NCBI GenBank assembly: GCA_031412355.1 | Contig: JANOCR010000209.1 | Span: forward strand, 1-20,570 | From: JAENVT01 sp031412355 | GTDB lineage: Bacteria > Actinomycetota > Acidimicrobiia > Acidimicrobiales > Ilumatobacteraceae | DNA: 20,570 nucleotides | Reading direction: 5' to 3' | Shown here: positions 1 to 6,966 of the stretch, in pieces | Layout: each line of letters opens with the position of its first letter | How positions within the stretch are numbered: position 1 is the first letter of the stretch | Made by a program: the position numbers and the translations under genes | Notes under the pieces: generated by a model | What the model was told of the DNA's origin: nothing | Database searches by the model: none | The model's input: the letters and a program-made list of their open reading frames with translations, nothing else

Positions 1-1
1 C

Positions 2-1183
2 GGCGCCGCGGCCGTCGGGGCGATGGCGGTCGTCGTCGGCGTGGTGATGCAACCGTGGACCCGGCGGTCACGCCATGTCGGTCAGCAAGAGGCCGAGCGT
101 GGCCAGGACGTGGCCGCTCGGTTCGCCGACATCGTGGCCACGACGCGGCCGGTCATCCTGTTCGATGTGGGTGCTCCGGTCGCCGCCAGCTTCGACGCGG
201 CGAGCCGGCAGCAGATCAACTTGTACAGGTCGAGCCGATTCCTGGCCGCGGCCTCGCCGGCGGTCTTTCAGGCCCTTGTTGCCTGCGCTGCTGCGGTCGG
301 CCTGTGGATCCTCAGTGACCGCTCCGTCGACAGCATCTCGGCCTTCGGCAGTGTTGCCTTGCTGTCACTGCGCGCCGTATCGCAGGGTCAACTGGCCCAA
401 CAGGCTGCACAAACGCTTGGCGCGCAGCAGGGTTTCATCGGCCAGCTGCTCGCGACCGAGGCCGACCTGACCCGCGTGGCCGCTGGATTCGGCGCCGAGC
501 CCACGCCGCACATCGAGTCACTCGAGCTCTCCGACGCGACCCTGCGGCACGACGACCGATTCGTGCTCGGACCAGTTGACCTGGCTATCGGTCGCCTCGA
601 GGTCGTCGGCGTCGTCGGGCATTCGGGTGCCGGCAAGTCGACCGTCGTCGATCTATTGGCACGGCTGCGTCAACCGACGTCCGGGTCATTGTTCGTCAAC
701 GGTCGGGATGCGGCATCATTCTCACCGGCAACGTGGGCGCGACGTATCGCCTGTGTTCCGCAGGAGGCAGTGCTGATGGCGGGCACGGTCGGCGACAACA
801 TCCGCTGGTTCCGCGAGCTCGACGACGGGCAACTGCTCGACGCCGCCCGGCAGGCGAACATCGCGGACGAGATCGACAGCTGGCCGAACGGTCTCGATAC
901 TCCCGTCGGCCACGGCGGTTCGCAGCTGTCGGTCGGCCAGCGACAACGAATCTGCCTGGCGCGGGCGTTGGCCGGCCGGCCCGACATCTTGTTGCTCGAC
1001 GAAGCAACCAGCGCCCTCGACAATGCGTCCGAGCAGCGAATTCGGGCAGCACTCGATGCGCTGAAGGGGAAGGTCACGATGGTGATCGTCGCCCACCGCC
1101 CGTCGACTTTGTCGTTGTGCGACCGCATCGTGCGGATCGACGACGGCAGGTTGCAAGGCGACGAGGAACCTGGCGCAAGCTAG
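2..1183 (+). CDS. ABC exporter, fused membrane and ATPase domains (5'-truncated by window)
   Basis: Half-transporter of the ABC exporter type: ATP hydrolysis drives movement of a substrate out of the cytoplasm. The frame is open to the window edge, so the N-terminus and first membrane helices are missing; residues here are numbered from the ATG at 23. Residues 1-150 carry the end of the membrane domain, with a clear hydrophobic helix near 83-97. The ATPase domain follows: Walker A GHSGAGKST (199-207), Q-loop VPQ, signature LSVGQ (302-306), Walker B ILLLDE (D326, E327) and the H-loop histidine in VIVAHR. All nucleotide-binding motifs are intact, so it should be active as a dimer. Its stop overlaps the stop of the convergent radical SAM gene in a CTAG. 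Substrate unknown; next to HprK-like and nucleotidyltransferase genes, export of a modified peptide or glycoconjugate is a reasonable inference. Confidence 0.93.
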   Translation, partial: GAAAVGAMAVVVGVVMQPWTRRSRHVGQQEAERGQDVAARFADIVATTRPVILFDVGAPVAASFDAASRQQINLYRSSRFLAAASPAVFQALVACAAAVGLWILSDRSVDSISAFGSVALLSLRAVSQGQLAQQAAQTLGAQQGFIGQLLATEADLTRVAAGFGAEPTPHIESLELSDATLRHDDRFVLGPVDLAIGRLEVVGVVGHSGAGKSTVVDLLARLRQPTSGSLFVNGRDAASFSPATWARRIACVPQEAVLMAGTVGDNIRWFRELDDGQLLDAARQANIADEIDSWPNGLDTPVGHGGSQLSVGQRQRICLARALAGRPDILLLDEATSALDNASEQRIRAALDALKGKVTMVIVAHRPSTLSLCDRIVRIDDGRLQGDEEPGAS

Positions 1184-2676
1184 TCGCCGGCGACCGCCAT
1201 GATGGGGATCCGCAGCCGCGTGGGGTTGGGATGCCTGGACGAGACCTCGACCTCGCGAACCTCGGCCCAACGCGCCTCGACGCGTTCACTCTGGTCCTGG
1301 AGCGAGACCTCGGGAATCAGCGGATGCTTGGCGCGCTCGAGCCCGGCCCGACGGCGGCGCATGTCGAGATCGTCGTGTAGCGCGAGGTGCAACAGTCGAT
1401 AGAGCCGTGTGGTGTACGTGCCGGCGAACATCATCGCCAGGTCGCCCGAGTCCTGCCAGTTCTCGCGATCCTCGAGGTCGAACCTGACCATCTCGTGGAA
1501 CCGAGTGCCAGGCAAGGGGTAGCTGACACTGACGCCGATGTCATCGGGCAGCAGTTCTTGAACCATGGCGATGGTCGATTCGATGTCTTCCCACGTTTCG
1601 CCCGGGTAGCCGAACTGAATGAACAGGCAGGCGCGGATCCCGACATCGGCCAGCGAGGTTCGTGCAGCACGGATCTCTTCGACCGTGATCTCTTTGTCCA
1701 TCGCATCGAGCACTCGTTGGCTGCCGCTTTCGGCGCCCAACCACACCTCGTGGCAACCCGCCGACGCCAGCGCCCGAACCGCTTCCGGGGTCATCAGATC
1801 GCATCGCGATTGCATCGTGAAGGGTATGACCGCGTCGAGCTCGTTGACCCGTTGCGCGAACTGCGCCAGCCAGTCGCTGCGCAGGCCGAAGATGTCGTCG
1901 GCGAACCAAATGTGGTCCGGGTCGATCTCGGCCTTCACCGTCGCCAGTTCCTCGGCGACATCGGCTGGCGTGCGCATGGCGTACCGCTGACCCCAGATCG
2001 GCTTGGCACACCAGTTGCAGTGGTAAGGGCAACCGCGGGTACTGACCATGTTGAGCGAGAAGCGGCCATGGTGGTCGACCCACGCCCGTCGGTAGGCCTC
2101 GATATCGATGAGATCCCGTGCTGGCCGACCGAATACGTCGGGGTGGCGTTCGATCGATCGCGACCGCGTTGCGCACACCGCGCCGCGCGAGATCGTAGCG
2201 ATGCCATCGACCCCGTCGTATGAAGGGTCGTGCGGGTGGGCCTGCCAGGCTTCGATGATCTCGACCACGGTGTGATCGCCTTCGCCGAGGATGCACACGT
2301 CGGCTCCACCGGCCAGGTAGACGTCGGCGTGGTCGGTGACATCGGCGCCGGCGACGGCCACCCGGCAGCCGGCGTCTTTGGCCATGGCCACCATGGTCAG
2401 CGCCGCTTCGCGCATGCGCGCCAGGCACATCTTCGACAAGAAGTTGAAGTTGTCCTCGAACAACACCACGTGGCGTGGCTGATGACTGCGCAGCGCCTCG
2501 GCGAACTCGTGCTCTCCGTCGGCCAACATCGAGTCGAAGACCGCCACCTCGTGGCCGTTGTTGCGTAGGACCTCAGCCGCATACAACGTGCCTAACGGCG
2601 GATACGGTCGCATCTTTTCCCACTGCTTCGGATCGAGGCGCAGGAAGTATGAATGGGCGAGCAGGATTGCCGTCAT
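1180..2676 (-). CDS. B12-binding-type radical SAM protein
   Basis: About 498 residues, starting at the ATG of MTAILLAHSYFL. The frame stays open 231 bases further upstream, but that part is Arg/Ser/Pro-rich, unlike protein, and runs into the upstream gene. Residues 1-190 resemble the N-terminal cobalamin-binding domain of BchE-like enzymes (PYPPLGTLYAAEVL, then GADVCILGEGD). The radical SAM core follows, with the [4Fe-4S] motif C216-PYH-C220-NW-C223 and a SAM-binding GAESGS at 314-319. No obvious extra C-terminal Cys cluster (SPASM) is present. Family members do radical chemistry such as methylation of unactivated carbons or ring formation; the substrate here is unknown. It is the last gene of a minus-strand set (nucleotidyltransferase, glycosyltransferase, radical SAM), 52 bases after the glycosyltransferase, so a tailoring role in the same pathway is inferred. 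Confidence 0.9.
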   Translation of the reverse strand: MTAILLAHSYFLRLDPKQWEKMRPYPPLGTLYAAEVLRNNGHEVAVFDSMLADGEHEFAEALRSHQPRHVVLFEDNFNFLSKMCLARMREAALTMVAMAKDAGCRVAVAGADVTDHADVYLAGGADVCILGEGDHTVVEIIEAWQAHPHDPSYDGVDGIATISRGAVCATRSRSIERHPDVFGRPARDLIDIEAYRRAWVDHHGRFSLNMVSTRGCPYHCNWCAKPIWGQRYAMRTPADVAEELATVKAEIDPDHIWFADDIFGLRSDWLAQFAQRVNELDAVIPFTMQSRCDLMTPEAVRALASAGCHEVWLGAESGSQRVLDAMDKEITVEEIRAARTSLADVGIRACLFIQFGYPGETWEDIESTIAMVQELLPDDIGVSVSYPLPGTRFHEMVRFDLEDRENWQDSGDLAMMFAGTYTTRLYRLLHLALHDDLDMRRRRAGLERAKHPLIPEVSLQDQSERVEARWAEVREVEVSSRHPNPTRLRIPIMAVAGD

Positions 2677-2691
2677 GTCCTGGGGCAAAGT

Positions 2692-2729
2692 AGCCCAACT
2701 CTCGGTAGAAGTGCCTGCGTCATTGGGCT
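2692..2729 (-). repeat. Short inverted repeat between glycosyltransferase and radical SAM genes
   Basis: AGCCCAA (2692-2698) and TTGGGCT (2723-2729) are a perfect 7-bp inverted repeat around a 24-nt loop. It fills most of the 52-base gap between two same-strand genes and touches the upstream stop codon. It could be a weak processing or attenuation hairpin, or chance. Confidence 0.3.
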
Positions 2730-3805
2730 TAGGTCCTGTGGGTCTGGCCGTACACCGCAACGAGTTGTTGGGCGACAGCCTTCCACGAGAGGCATCGCGA
2801 CGAGTACTCGGCGATCTCCTTCGCTGATCTCGACGCCGGCCTCGCGACAAGCACACCGGCCGCGTCGGCATCACCCACAGCGAACCGACTTGCCAATTCC
2901 TTGACAATCGCCGCGTGCGAAGGAATTTCGGTGACGACAGGGGCGCAGCCGAATCCGAGCGCCTCGATCAGCGAGTAGTTCGAACCCTCGCGGTGACTGG
3001 TCGAAAGGTACATGTCAGCGCGGCGATACCAACCAGCCATCGCTTGATGGGCGACTGGTGGATGTAGGTGCACGACATCGCCGACGCCGTGCGCGTCGAT
3101 CGCGGCGCGCACCTCGGTTTCCAGCGAGCGGTCAGTGGCGAGCATGTGCAACTCTGCTGCGCTGCCGAGACCGTGTGCCACGGCCATCGCTCGCACGGCG
3201 CAGACCGGATCCTTCGATGGAATCAGCCGGCCGACCCACAACACGCACGGACTTCCACTGAGCGGCGGTAAAGCGGCATCGTCACTGTCGTCGAGGTGGC
3301 TCGCTGACTCCAGCACCTCGTACACCCGTGCTTGCTCGCTGATGACCCCGGCACGAACGAACGGCTCGGCCTGCACCTTCCCACCGGTGAACAGGTAACC
3401 GTCGACTACGCGCCGCGTGATTCGTTGGGCAACCCGGCTACGCAGCGAGCCTGGAGGCGGCTCGCCATGGTGTTGCATCAAGATCGGGACTGCGCCGCCA
3501 ATCGAACGTCGGATCGCGACCAGCAACCGGGTGAAGCCCAATCCGTGGATGTGCACCACATCGGGATGCAGGTCGGCGACTCGCCGGGCAAGATGTCGAT
3601 CGTCTGTGTCGAAGAGGTAGTCCACTCCGTTGCGCACCTCGACCGCGGGACCGCCCGATGTACGGCAGAATCCGGTCGGCGCGATCTGCCCCGCTACCGT
3701 CAACGCCTCGAGCGCTTTGGTGAACGTTGGCCAGAGATCGAGCGCTGCACCGTGAGCGAGGTCCGTGACCGGGGGCATGACCACGGCGACGCGCAGTGGC
3801 TTCAC
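2729..3805 (-). CDS. GT4-like glycosyltransferase
   Basis: A 358-residue GT-B fold glycosyltransferase that should move a sugar from a nucleotide donor to an acceptor in the cytoplasm. The start is a GTG (VKPLRVAVVMPP). It overlaps the upstream nucleotidyltransferase stop in a GTGA, which implies translational coupling, and a GAGGGT lies just upstream. The N-terminal Rossmann half contains DVVHIHGLGF (82-91). The C-terminal half has the GT4 features VLWVGRLIPSKDP (188-200) and the EX7E donor-site motif E273...E281 within REGSNYSLIEALGFG. An in-frame extension to 4036 exists but lies in the upstream gene's shadow and is not protein-like. Acceptor and sugar are unknown. The second GT4 gene at 4901 is clearly different in sequence, so this is not a recent duplication. 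Confidence 0.9.
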   Translation of the reverse strand: MKPLRVAVVMPPVTDLAHGAALDLWPTFTKALEALTVAGQIAPTGFCRTSGGPAVEVRNGVDYLFDTDDRHLARRVADLHPDVVHIHGLGFTRLLVAIRRSIGGAVPILMQHHGEPPPGSLRSRVAQRITRRVVDGYLFTGGKVQAEPFVRAGVISEQARVYEVLESASHLDDSDDAALPPLSGSPCVLWVGRLIPSKDPVCAVRAMAVAHGLGSAAELHMLATDRSLETEVRAAIDAHGVGDVVHLHPPVAHQAMAGWYRRADMYLSTSHREGSNYSLIEALGFGCAPVVTEIPSHAAIVKELASRFAVGDADAAGVLVARPASRSAKEIAEYSSRCLSWKAVAQQLVAVYGQTHRT

Positions 3806-4812
3806 CGATGCACCCTCGCCGAGTGACCCATCTGTCGCACAACGGCGACACGCTCGTTCGGCCGCATGGTGAATGCCTGACGCCATCCGAATGTGGTTCG
3901 CGAATCCGGGTCGCGCAGCGTGATCGACGGGTCGATGCTGTCGAGCATGCGATCGGCAGCAGGCGGCAGGCGCGCCAGTTGACGGTTGACGATGTCCGGC
4001 GGAACCACGTCGGGCAGCAGGTGCGAGAGCAGCCACAGACCGGGGCCGGCGAGCCTCGGATCACACTCGTCGAGCAGGATTGCGACCGTCGGCCAGTCCA
4101 CGCCTGCGGTGTGGCAGAACCACGCATCGACGACGTTGACAGCGCGCACCTCGCAACGCACGACGGTGGAGCTGAGATGGCCGACGACCGACGCCGTAAC
4201 GCCCGAGAGATCAAGCCTGTCGCAGTCGGCACCACACAGCGGACGAACCGTCGTGTGCGCCTCGATCGGCATTCCGCGCACCACGTACCCGTGGATGAAC
4301 TCGGCCCACCCGGGATGGATCTCGACGCGCCCGTTGTGATCGACCGACTCGCCGTCCGTGCGGCCGACCGAGCCATCACCCCACGCGTTGAACGTGTCCT
4401 CATGCATCGACGCACTCTCGAAGACGAACCCCGCGCCGACCAGCGCAGCACCTGCCTGGGCGCGCAGTTCGACGGGCACGATCACGTCGACATCCGACAT
4501 CGGCCGGGCCGAGGGATAGGCCCAGATGCCATTGACCAGTTCCGCGCCTTTCACAGGTGTCGCAGGCACATCGACAGCGGCAAGGGCTGCAAGTACTTGG
4601 CCGATGACCGGGCCGAATCGCGCCACGCGCGACGCGACCTCCTGGCGCTGTTGCTGCAAGTACGGCTGAAGATCCGCGGCGAAGTCGGAGGCAGCCAGCT
4701 CCGCAGCAAGTGCGGTGAGCCCCGTCGCAAAGCCCGTGCGCTGCAGTTCGGAGAGCGACATCTCCGGCGCGGGAATTTCGGCGCCGCGGAGACGGTGGAT
4801 GACGAACTGCAA
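3802..4812 (-). CDS. Nucleotidyltransferase family protein (PF14907, NTP_transf_5-like)
   Basis: About 336 residues with a minimal nucleotidyltransferase core: TPVKGAEL (K88-G89), then Y99...R103 and the acidic pair D107-V-D109 in ARPMSDVDVIVP, then VEIHPGW (163-169). This KG...R...DxD...H-W order is typical of PF14907. Relatives occur beside HPr-kinase-like proteins in lasso peptide clusters (PadeN, PsmN), where a role in extending the peptide phosphate has been proposed; such clusters as well as some polysaccharide loci contain them. The start is uncertain: the listed one is TTG at 4812; an ATG at 4761 has GGAG directly against it; and the frame stays open and codon-biased (15 of 16 third positions G/C) up to an ATC at 4860 lying 6 bases after a TAGCCT box. 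Its TGA overlaps the glycosyltransferase GTG. First gene of the three-gene minus-strand operon. Confidence 0.83.
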   Translation of the reverse strand: MQFVIHRLRGAEIPAPEMSLSELQRTGFATGLTALAAELAASDFAADLQPYLQQQRQEVASRVARFGPVIGQVLAALAAVDVPATPVKGAELVNGIWAYPSARPMSDVDVIVPVELRAQAGAALVGAGFVFESASMHEDTFNAWGDGSVGRTDGESVDHNGRVEIHPGWAEFIHGYVVRGMPIEAHTTVRPLCGADCDRLDLSGVTASVVGHLSSTVVRCEVRAVNVVDAWFCHTAGVDWPTVAILLDECDPRLAGPGLWLLSHLLPDVVPPDIVNRQLARLPPAADRMLDSIDPSITLRDPDSRTTFGWRQAFTMRPNERVAVVRQMGHSARVHR

Positions 4813-4866
4813 CAGGCGGAGCTGGAGCTGGCGCCCGTCGGTGTCAGTCGTCGCGTCGATGGGCGA

Positions 4867-4872
4867 AGGCTA
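4867..4872 (-). promoter_or_regulatory. Candidate -10 box for the nucleotidyltransferase operon
   Basis: On the minus strand this reads TAGCCT, fitting the TANNNT pattern seen before many genes here. The codons that follow are in frame with the nucleotidyltransferase, but the codon 6 bases on is ATC, not a normal start. It may instead drive a short leader ending at the TTG at 4812. Confidence 0.35.
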
Positions 4873-4900
4873 CGACCCGCGCCTCGGCCAGACTGTGCCG

Positions 4901-6022
4901 ATGCGGATCGTGCTCGTCGTGCCGGGTGGAGTCGATCCTCCAGGGTCGCAGCGCGTCATCCCCTTCATCCATCACCTCATCGGCGACCTGAGCTCGCACC
5001 ACGACGTCAAAGTGATCGCCGTCGGACACAACACCGAGCGCGGATCGTGGTCGCTGTTCAACGCCAACGTGGTCAACGTGCCGGTGGGGCGGCACAGCAA
5101 GACCGATGTCGCCAGGGTGGTGCGTCAAGTCAGCCGTATCGCCGGTCGAGGTGGCCGGCCCGACGTGATCCATGGTCTGTGGGTCAACCTTCCAGGATTC
5201 GCCGCGTCGCTTGCCGCGCGGCGACATCGCTGCGTCTCGGTGGTGTCGGTGTGCGGCGGCGAGTATGCCAACCATCCAGACATCGGATATGGCGGAGGCC
5301 TGCGCCGCGGCACGTTGTTGATGGCACGTGCGGCGACTCGATCCGCCACCGCCGTGACCGCCGCTACCACATGGATGTCGCAGCACGTCGCCGACCGGGG
5401 AGGTCATGTCGACGAGATCATCCCACTCGGTGCCGATATCTCGATCTTCCGGGGCACGGGTCAGCCACACGACGCCAACCGACTCGTGCACATCGGCAAC
5501 ATCAACCGTGTGAAGGATCAGGCGCTGCTGATGCGCGCCTTTCGAAGGGTTCTCGACTCGCACCCCGACGCGACCCTCGACGTGGCCGGTGTCGACACGC
5601 TCGACGGCGAGATTCAATCGCTGGCCGCTTCACTTGGAATCGACCAGCAAGTCCGCTTCCACGGCTACCTGCAGCCGGCTCAGCTTGCTGCGATCCTCGA
5701 ACGCGCAACCGTGCACGTCCTGTCGTCGCGGCACGACGCCGGACCTGTGTCGGTGCTTGAGGCAGCAGCGTGTGGGGTCCCGACGATTGGCACACGGGTG
5801 GGCCATGTCGCCGACTTCGCAGCTATGGCGCAACCAGGGGCGGTCGTGGTAGCCGACCGCCGACCGGAGGCACTCGCGGCGGCGGTGGTCGCCGTGCTGA
5901 CCGACGAGGCACGTCGCACCGCATTGGCTCGAAAGGCAAGCGCATGGGCGATCGCCCATGATTCGCACCACACCTCGCGCAGCTTCGAATCGCTCTACCG
6001 CAGACTGATCGCCAACCGCTGA
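4901..6022 (+). CDS. GT4-like glycosyltransferase, divergent from the nucleotidyltransferase operon
   Basis: A 373-residue GT-B glycosyltransferase starting at MRIVLVVPGG, the usual first beta strand of GT4 enzymes. An in-frame ATG at 4859 would add 14 residues (MGEGYDPRLGQTVP) and cannot be excluded; neither start has a Shine-Dalgarno site. Donor-domain features are IPLGADISIF (174-183), HIGNINRVKDQ (197-207, the usual GRL..KG position) and SSRHDAGPVSVLEAAACGVP, where the first acid of the EX7E motif is Asp (D279...E287). Few changes besides this Asp are visible, so it is probably active. It ends 28 bases inside the convergent HprK-like gene. Sugar and acceptor unknown; it likely acts in the same pathway as its neighbours. 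Confidence 0.9.
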   Translation: MRIVLVVPGGVDPPGSQRVIPFIHHLIGDLSSHHDVKVIAVGHNTERGSWSLFNANVVNVPVGRHSKTDVARVVRQVSRIAGRGGRPDVIHGLWVNLPGFAASLAARRHRCVSVVSVCGGEYANHPDIGYGGGLRRGTLLMARAATRSATAVTAATTWMSQHVADRGGHVDEIIPLGADISIFRGTGQPHDANRLVHIGNINRVKDQALLMRAFRRVLDSHPDATLDVAGVDTLDGEIQSLAASLGIDQQVRFHGYLQPAQLAAILERATVHVLSSRHDAGPVSVLEAAACGVPTIGTRVGHVADFAAMAQPGAVVVADRRPEALAAAVVAVLTDEARRTALARKASAWAIAHDSHHTSRSFESLYRRLIANR

Positions 6023-6918
6023 ATGGACTCGGCCGCGTCGAGCGGTGACGCGCCGCGCCGCAGCACGAATCGCGGGCGATCGAGCAGCCGGTCGACCCAC
6101 GCCGGCGACAGCGTTTCGCGCTCGGTGGGCAGCGCCGAATCCCAGAACCGCTCAGTGGCTTGGGTCGCGTCGATCTCGTCGAGCGACAGATTGCCACCGG
6201 CGGCGATGAACACCACGGCATGCACCTCGTGCTGCACCATCTGTTGATTGACAGGTGGCACGATCGGCACCTTCCAGTGGTCATCGGAAGGGTGAGCGAC
6301 GACGGCCACATCTCGCAGTTCGGGGAATCGCTCGGCGGCTTGCGTGGTCATCATCAGCCGCCACGGATACCCGGTCAACACATCGGGGCCATATGCCGGC
6401 GAGCCGTAGAGCCAGTCGTCGCTGACCACGGCCATGCCGAGCCGCATGCAGCAGTACGTCAGGGTCGACTTGCCGGCGCCCGACACGCCGCGCAACATCA
6501 GACCGTGCCCGCCGGCCGCAACCAAGCCGCTGTGCACCGCACACAACCGACCGTCGAAGATGCTGGCGCTGGTGAAGGCTCCTTCGACCATCAGCCGCAG
6601 GCCATCCGGCTCCGCCAGCATCGCCGGGGCCAGGGTGATTGTCGCCTCGCCCGCGCCGCGGTCCACGATCATCAGCGATTGACCGCAGCGCACCACGAGC
6701 TGATCGCCCGCGGGCTCCGCTGTCATGTTCGGCCACCCCGCCGGTTCGTCGAGCGCATCGTCGACGTCCACCCGGATGCGCAATGACCCACCAACACTGG
6801 GTGTCGACGGGTACCGGGCGAGCCCTGCGCCGACCTGATCGAGTAGCTCGCTGCTGTCGCTGTCGATCACCACCGTCGACCCGAACGGCGTGATCTCGAT
6901 GGTCCGCCGCTGTCGCAC
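5995..6918 (-). CDS. HPr kinase-like (HprK/PadeK-type) kinase
   Basis: A 307-residue protein with GTG start (VRQRRTIEITPFG). The kinase core shows Walker A GVSGAGKST (144-152) and the VVSDDWLY segment (S166-D167-D168) that marks HprK-fold kinases. Length and N-terminus differ from classical HprK: there is no HPr-kinase N-terminal domain and no PTS gene nearby, so phosphorylation of HPr is unlikely. Stand-alone HprK-like kinases of this kind occur in lasso peptide clusters (PadeK, ThcoK), where they phosphorylate the C-terminal residue of the precursor, and in some polysaccharide or PqqD-linked loci. Context here (PF14907 nucleotidyltransferase, two glycosyltransferases, ABC exporter) supports a similar tailoring job by inference. 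No Shine-Dalgarno site; a TACAGT box lies 8 bases before the GTG. Its 3' end overlaps the convergent glycosyltransferase by 28 bases. Confidence 0.85.
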   Translation of the reverse strand: MRQRRTIEITPFGSTVVIDSDSSELLDQVGAGLARYPSTPSVGGSLRIRVDVDDALDEPAGWPNMTAEPAGDQLVVRCGQSLMIVDRGAGEATITLAPAMLAEPDGLRLMVEGAFTSASIFDGRLCAVHSGLVAAGGHGLMLRGVSGAGKSTLTYCCMRLGMAVVSDDWLYGSPAYGPDVLTGYPWRLMMTTQAAERFPELRDVAVVAHPSDDHWKVPIVPPVNQQMVQHEVHAVVFIAAGGNLSLDEIDATQATERFWDSALPTERETLSPAWVDRLLDRPRFVLRRGASPLDAAESIQRLAISLR

Positions 6919-6926
6919 GACCGGTC

Positions 6927-6932
6927 ACTGTA
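6927..6932 (-). promoter_or_regulatory. -10 box, leaderless start of HprK-like gene
   Basis: Reads TACAGT on the minus strand, 8 bases before the GTG, with no Shine-Dalgarno sequence. It shares a 48-base divergent spacer with the box of the WS/DGAT gene. Confidence 0.5.
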
Positions 6933-6954
6933 GAACCCAGGCAAGGTCGTGACT

Positions 6955-6960
6955 TAGTGT
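6955..6960 (+). promoter_or_regulatory. -10 box, leaderless start of WS/DGAT gene
   Basis: TAGTGT lies 6 bases before the ATG at 6967. The identical hexamer sits 8 bases before the rhomboid gene at the other end of the window. Confidence 0.5.
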
Positions 6961-6966
6961 GAGGTC

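Noticed and set aside
2677..2907. N-terminal extension of the radical SAM frame
   Set aside because: The extra 77 residues are Arg/Ser/Pro-rich and overlap the upstream glycosyltransferase; the conserved domain begins at MTAILLAHSYFL.
3796..5760. Long plus-strand frame of 654 codons opposite the nucleotidyltransferase
   Set aside because: It is an antisense shadow of high-GC genes: Arg/His/Asp-rich, no domain, and it overlaps two well-supported genes.
1..6918. A RiPP precursor peptide inside the window
   Set aside because: The spacers (52, 88 and 48 bases) are too short and no leader-core-like small frame was seen; it would have to lie outside.
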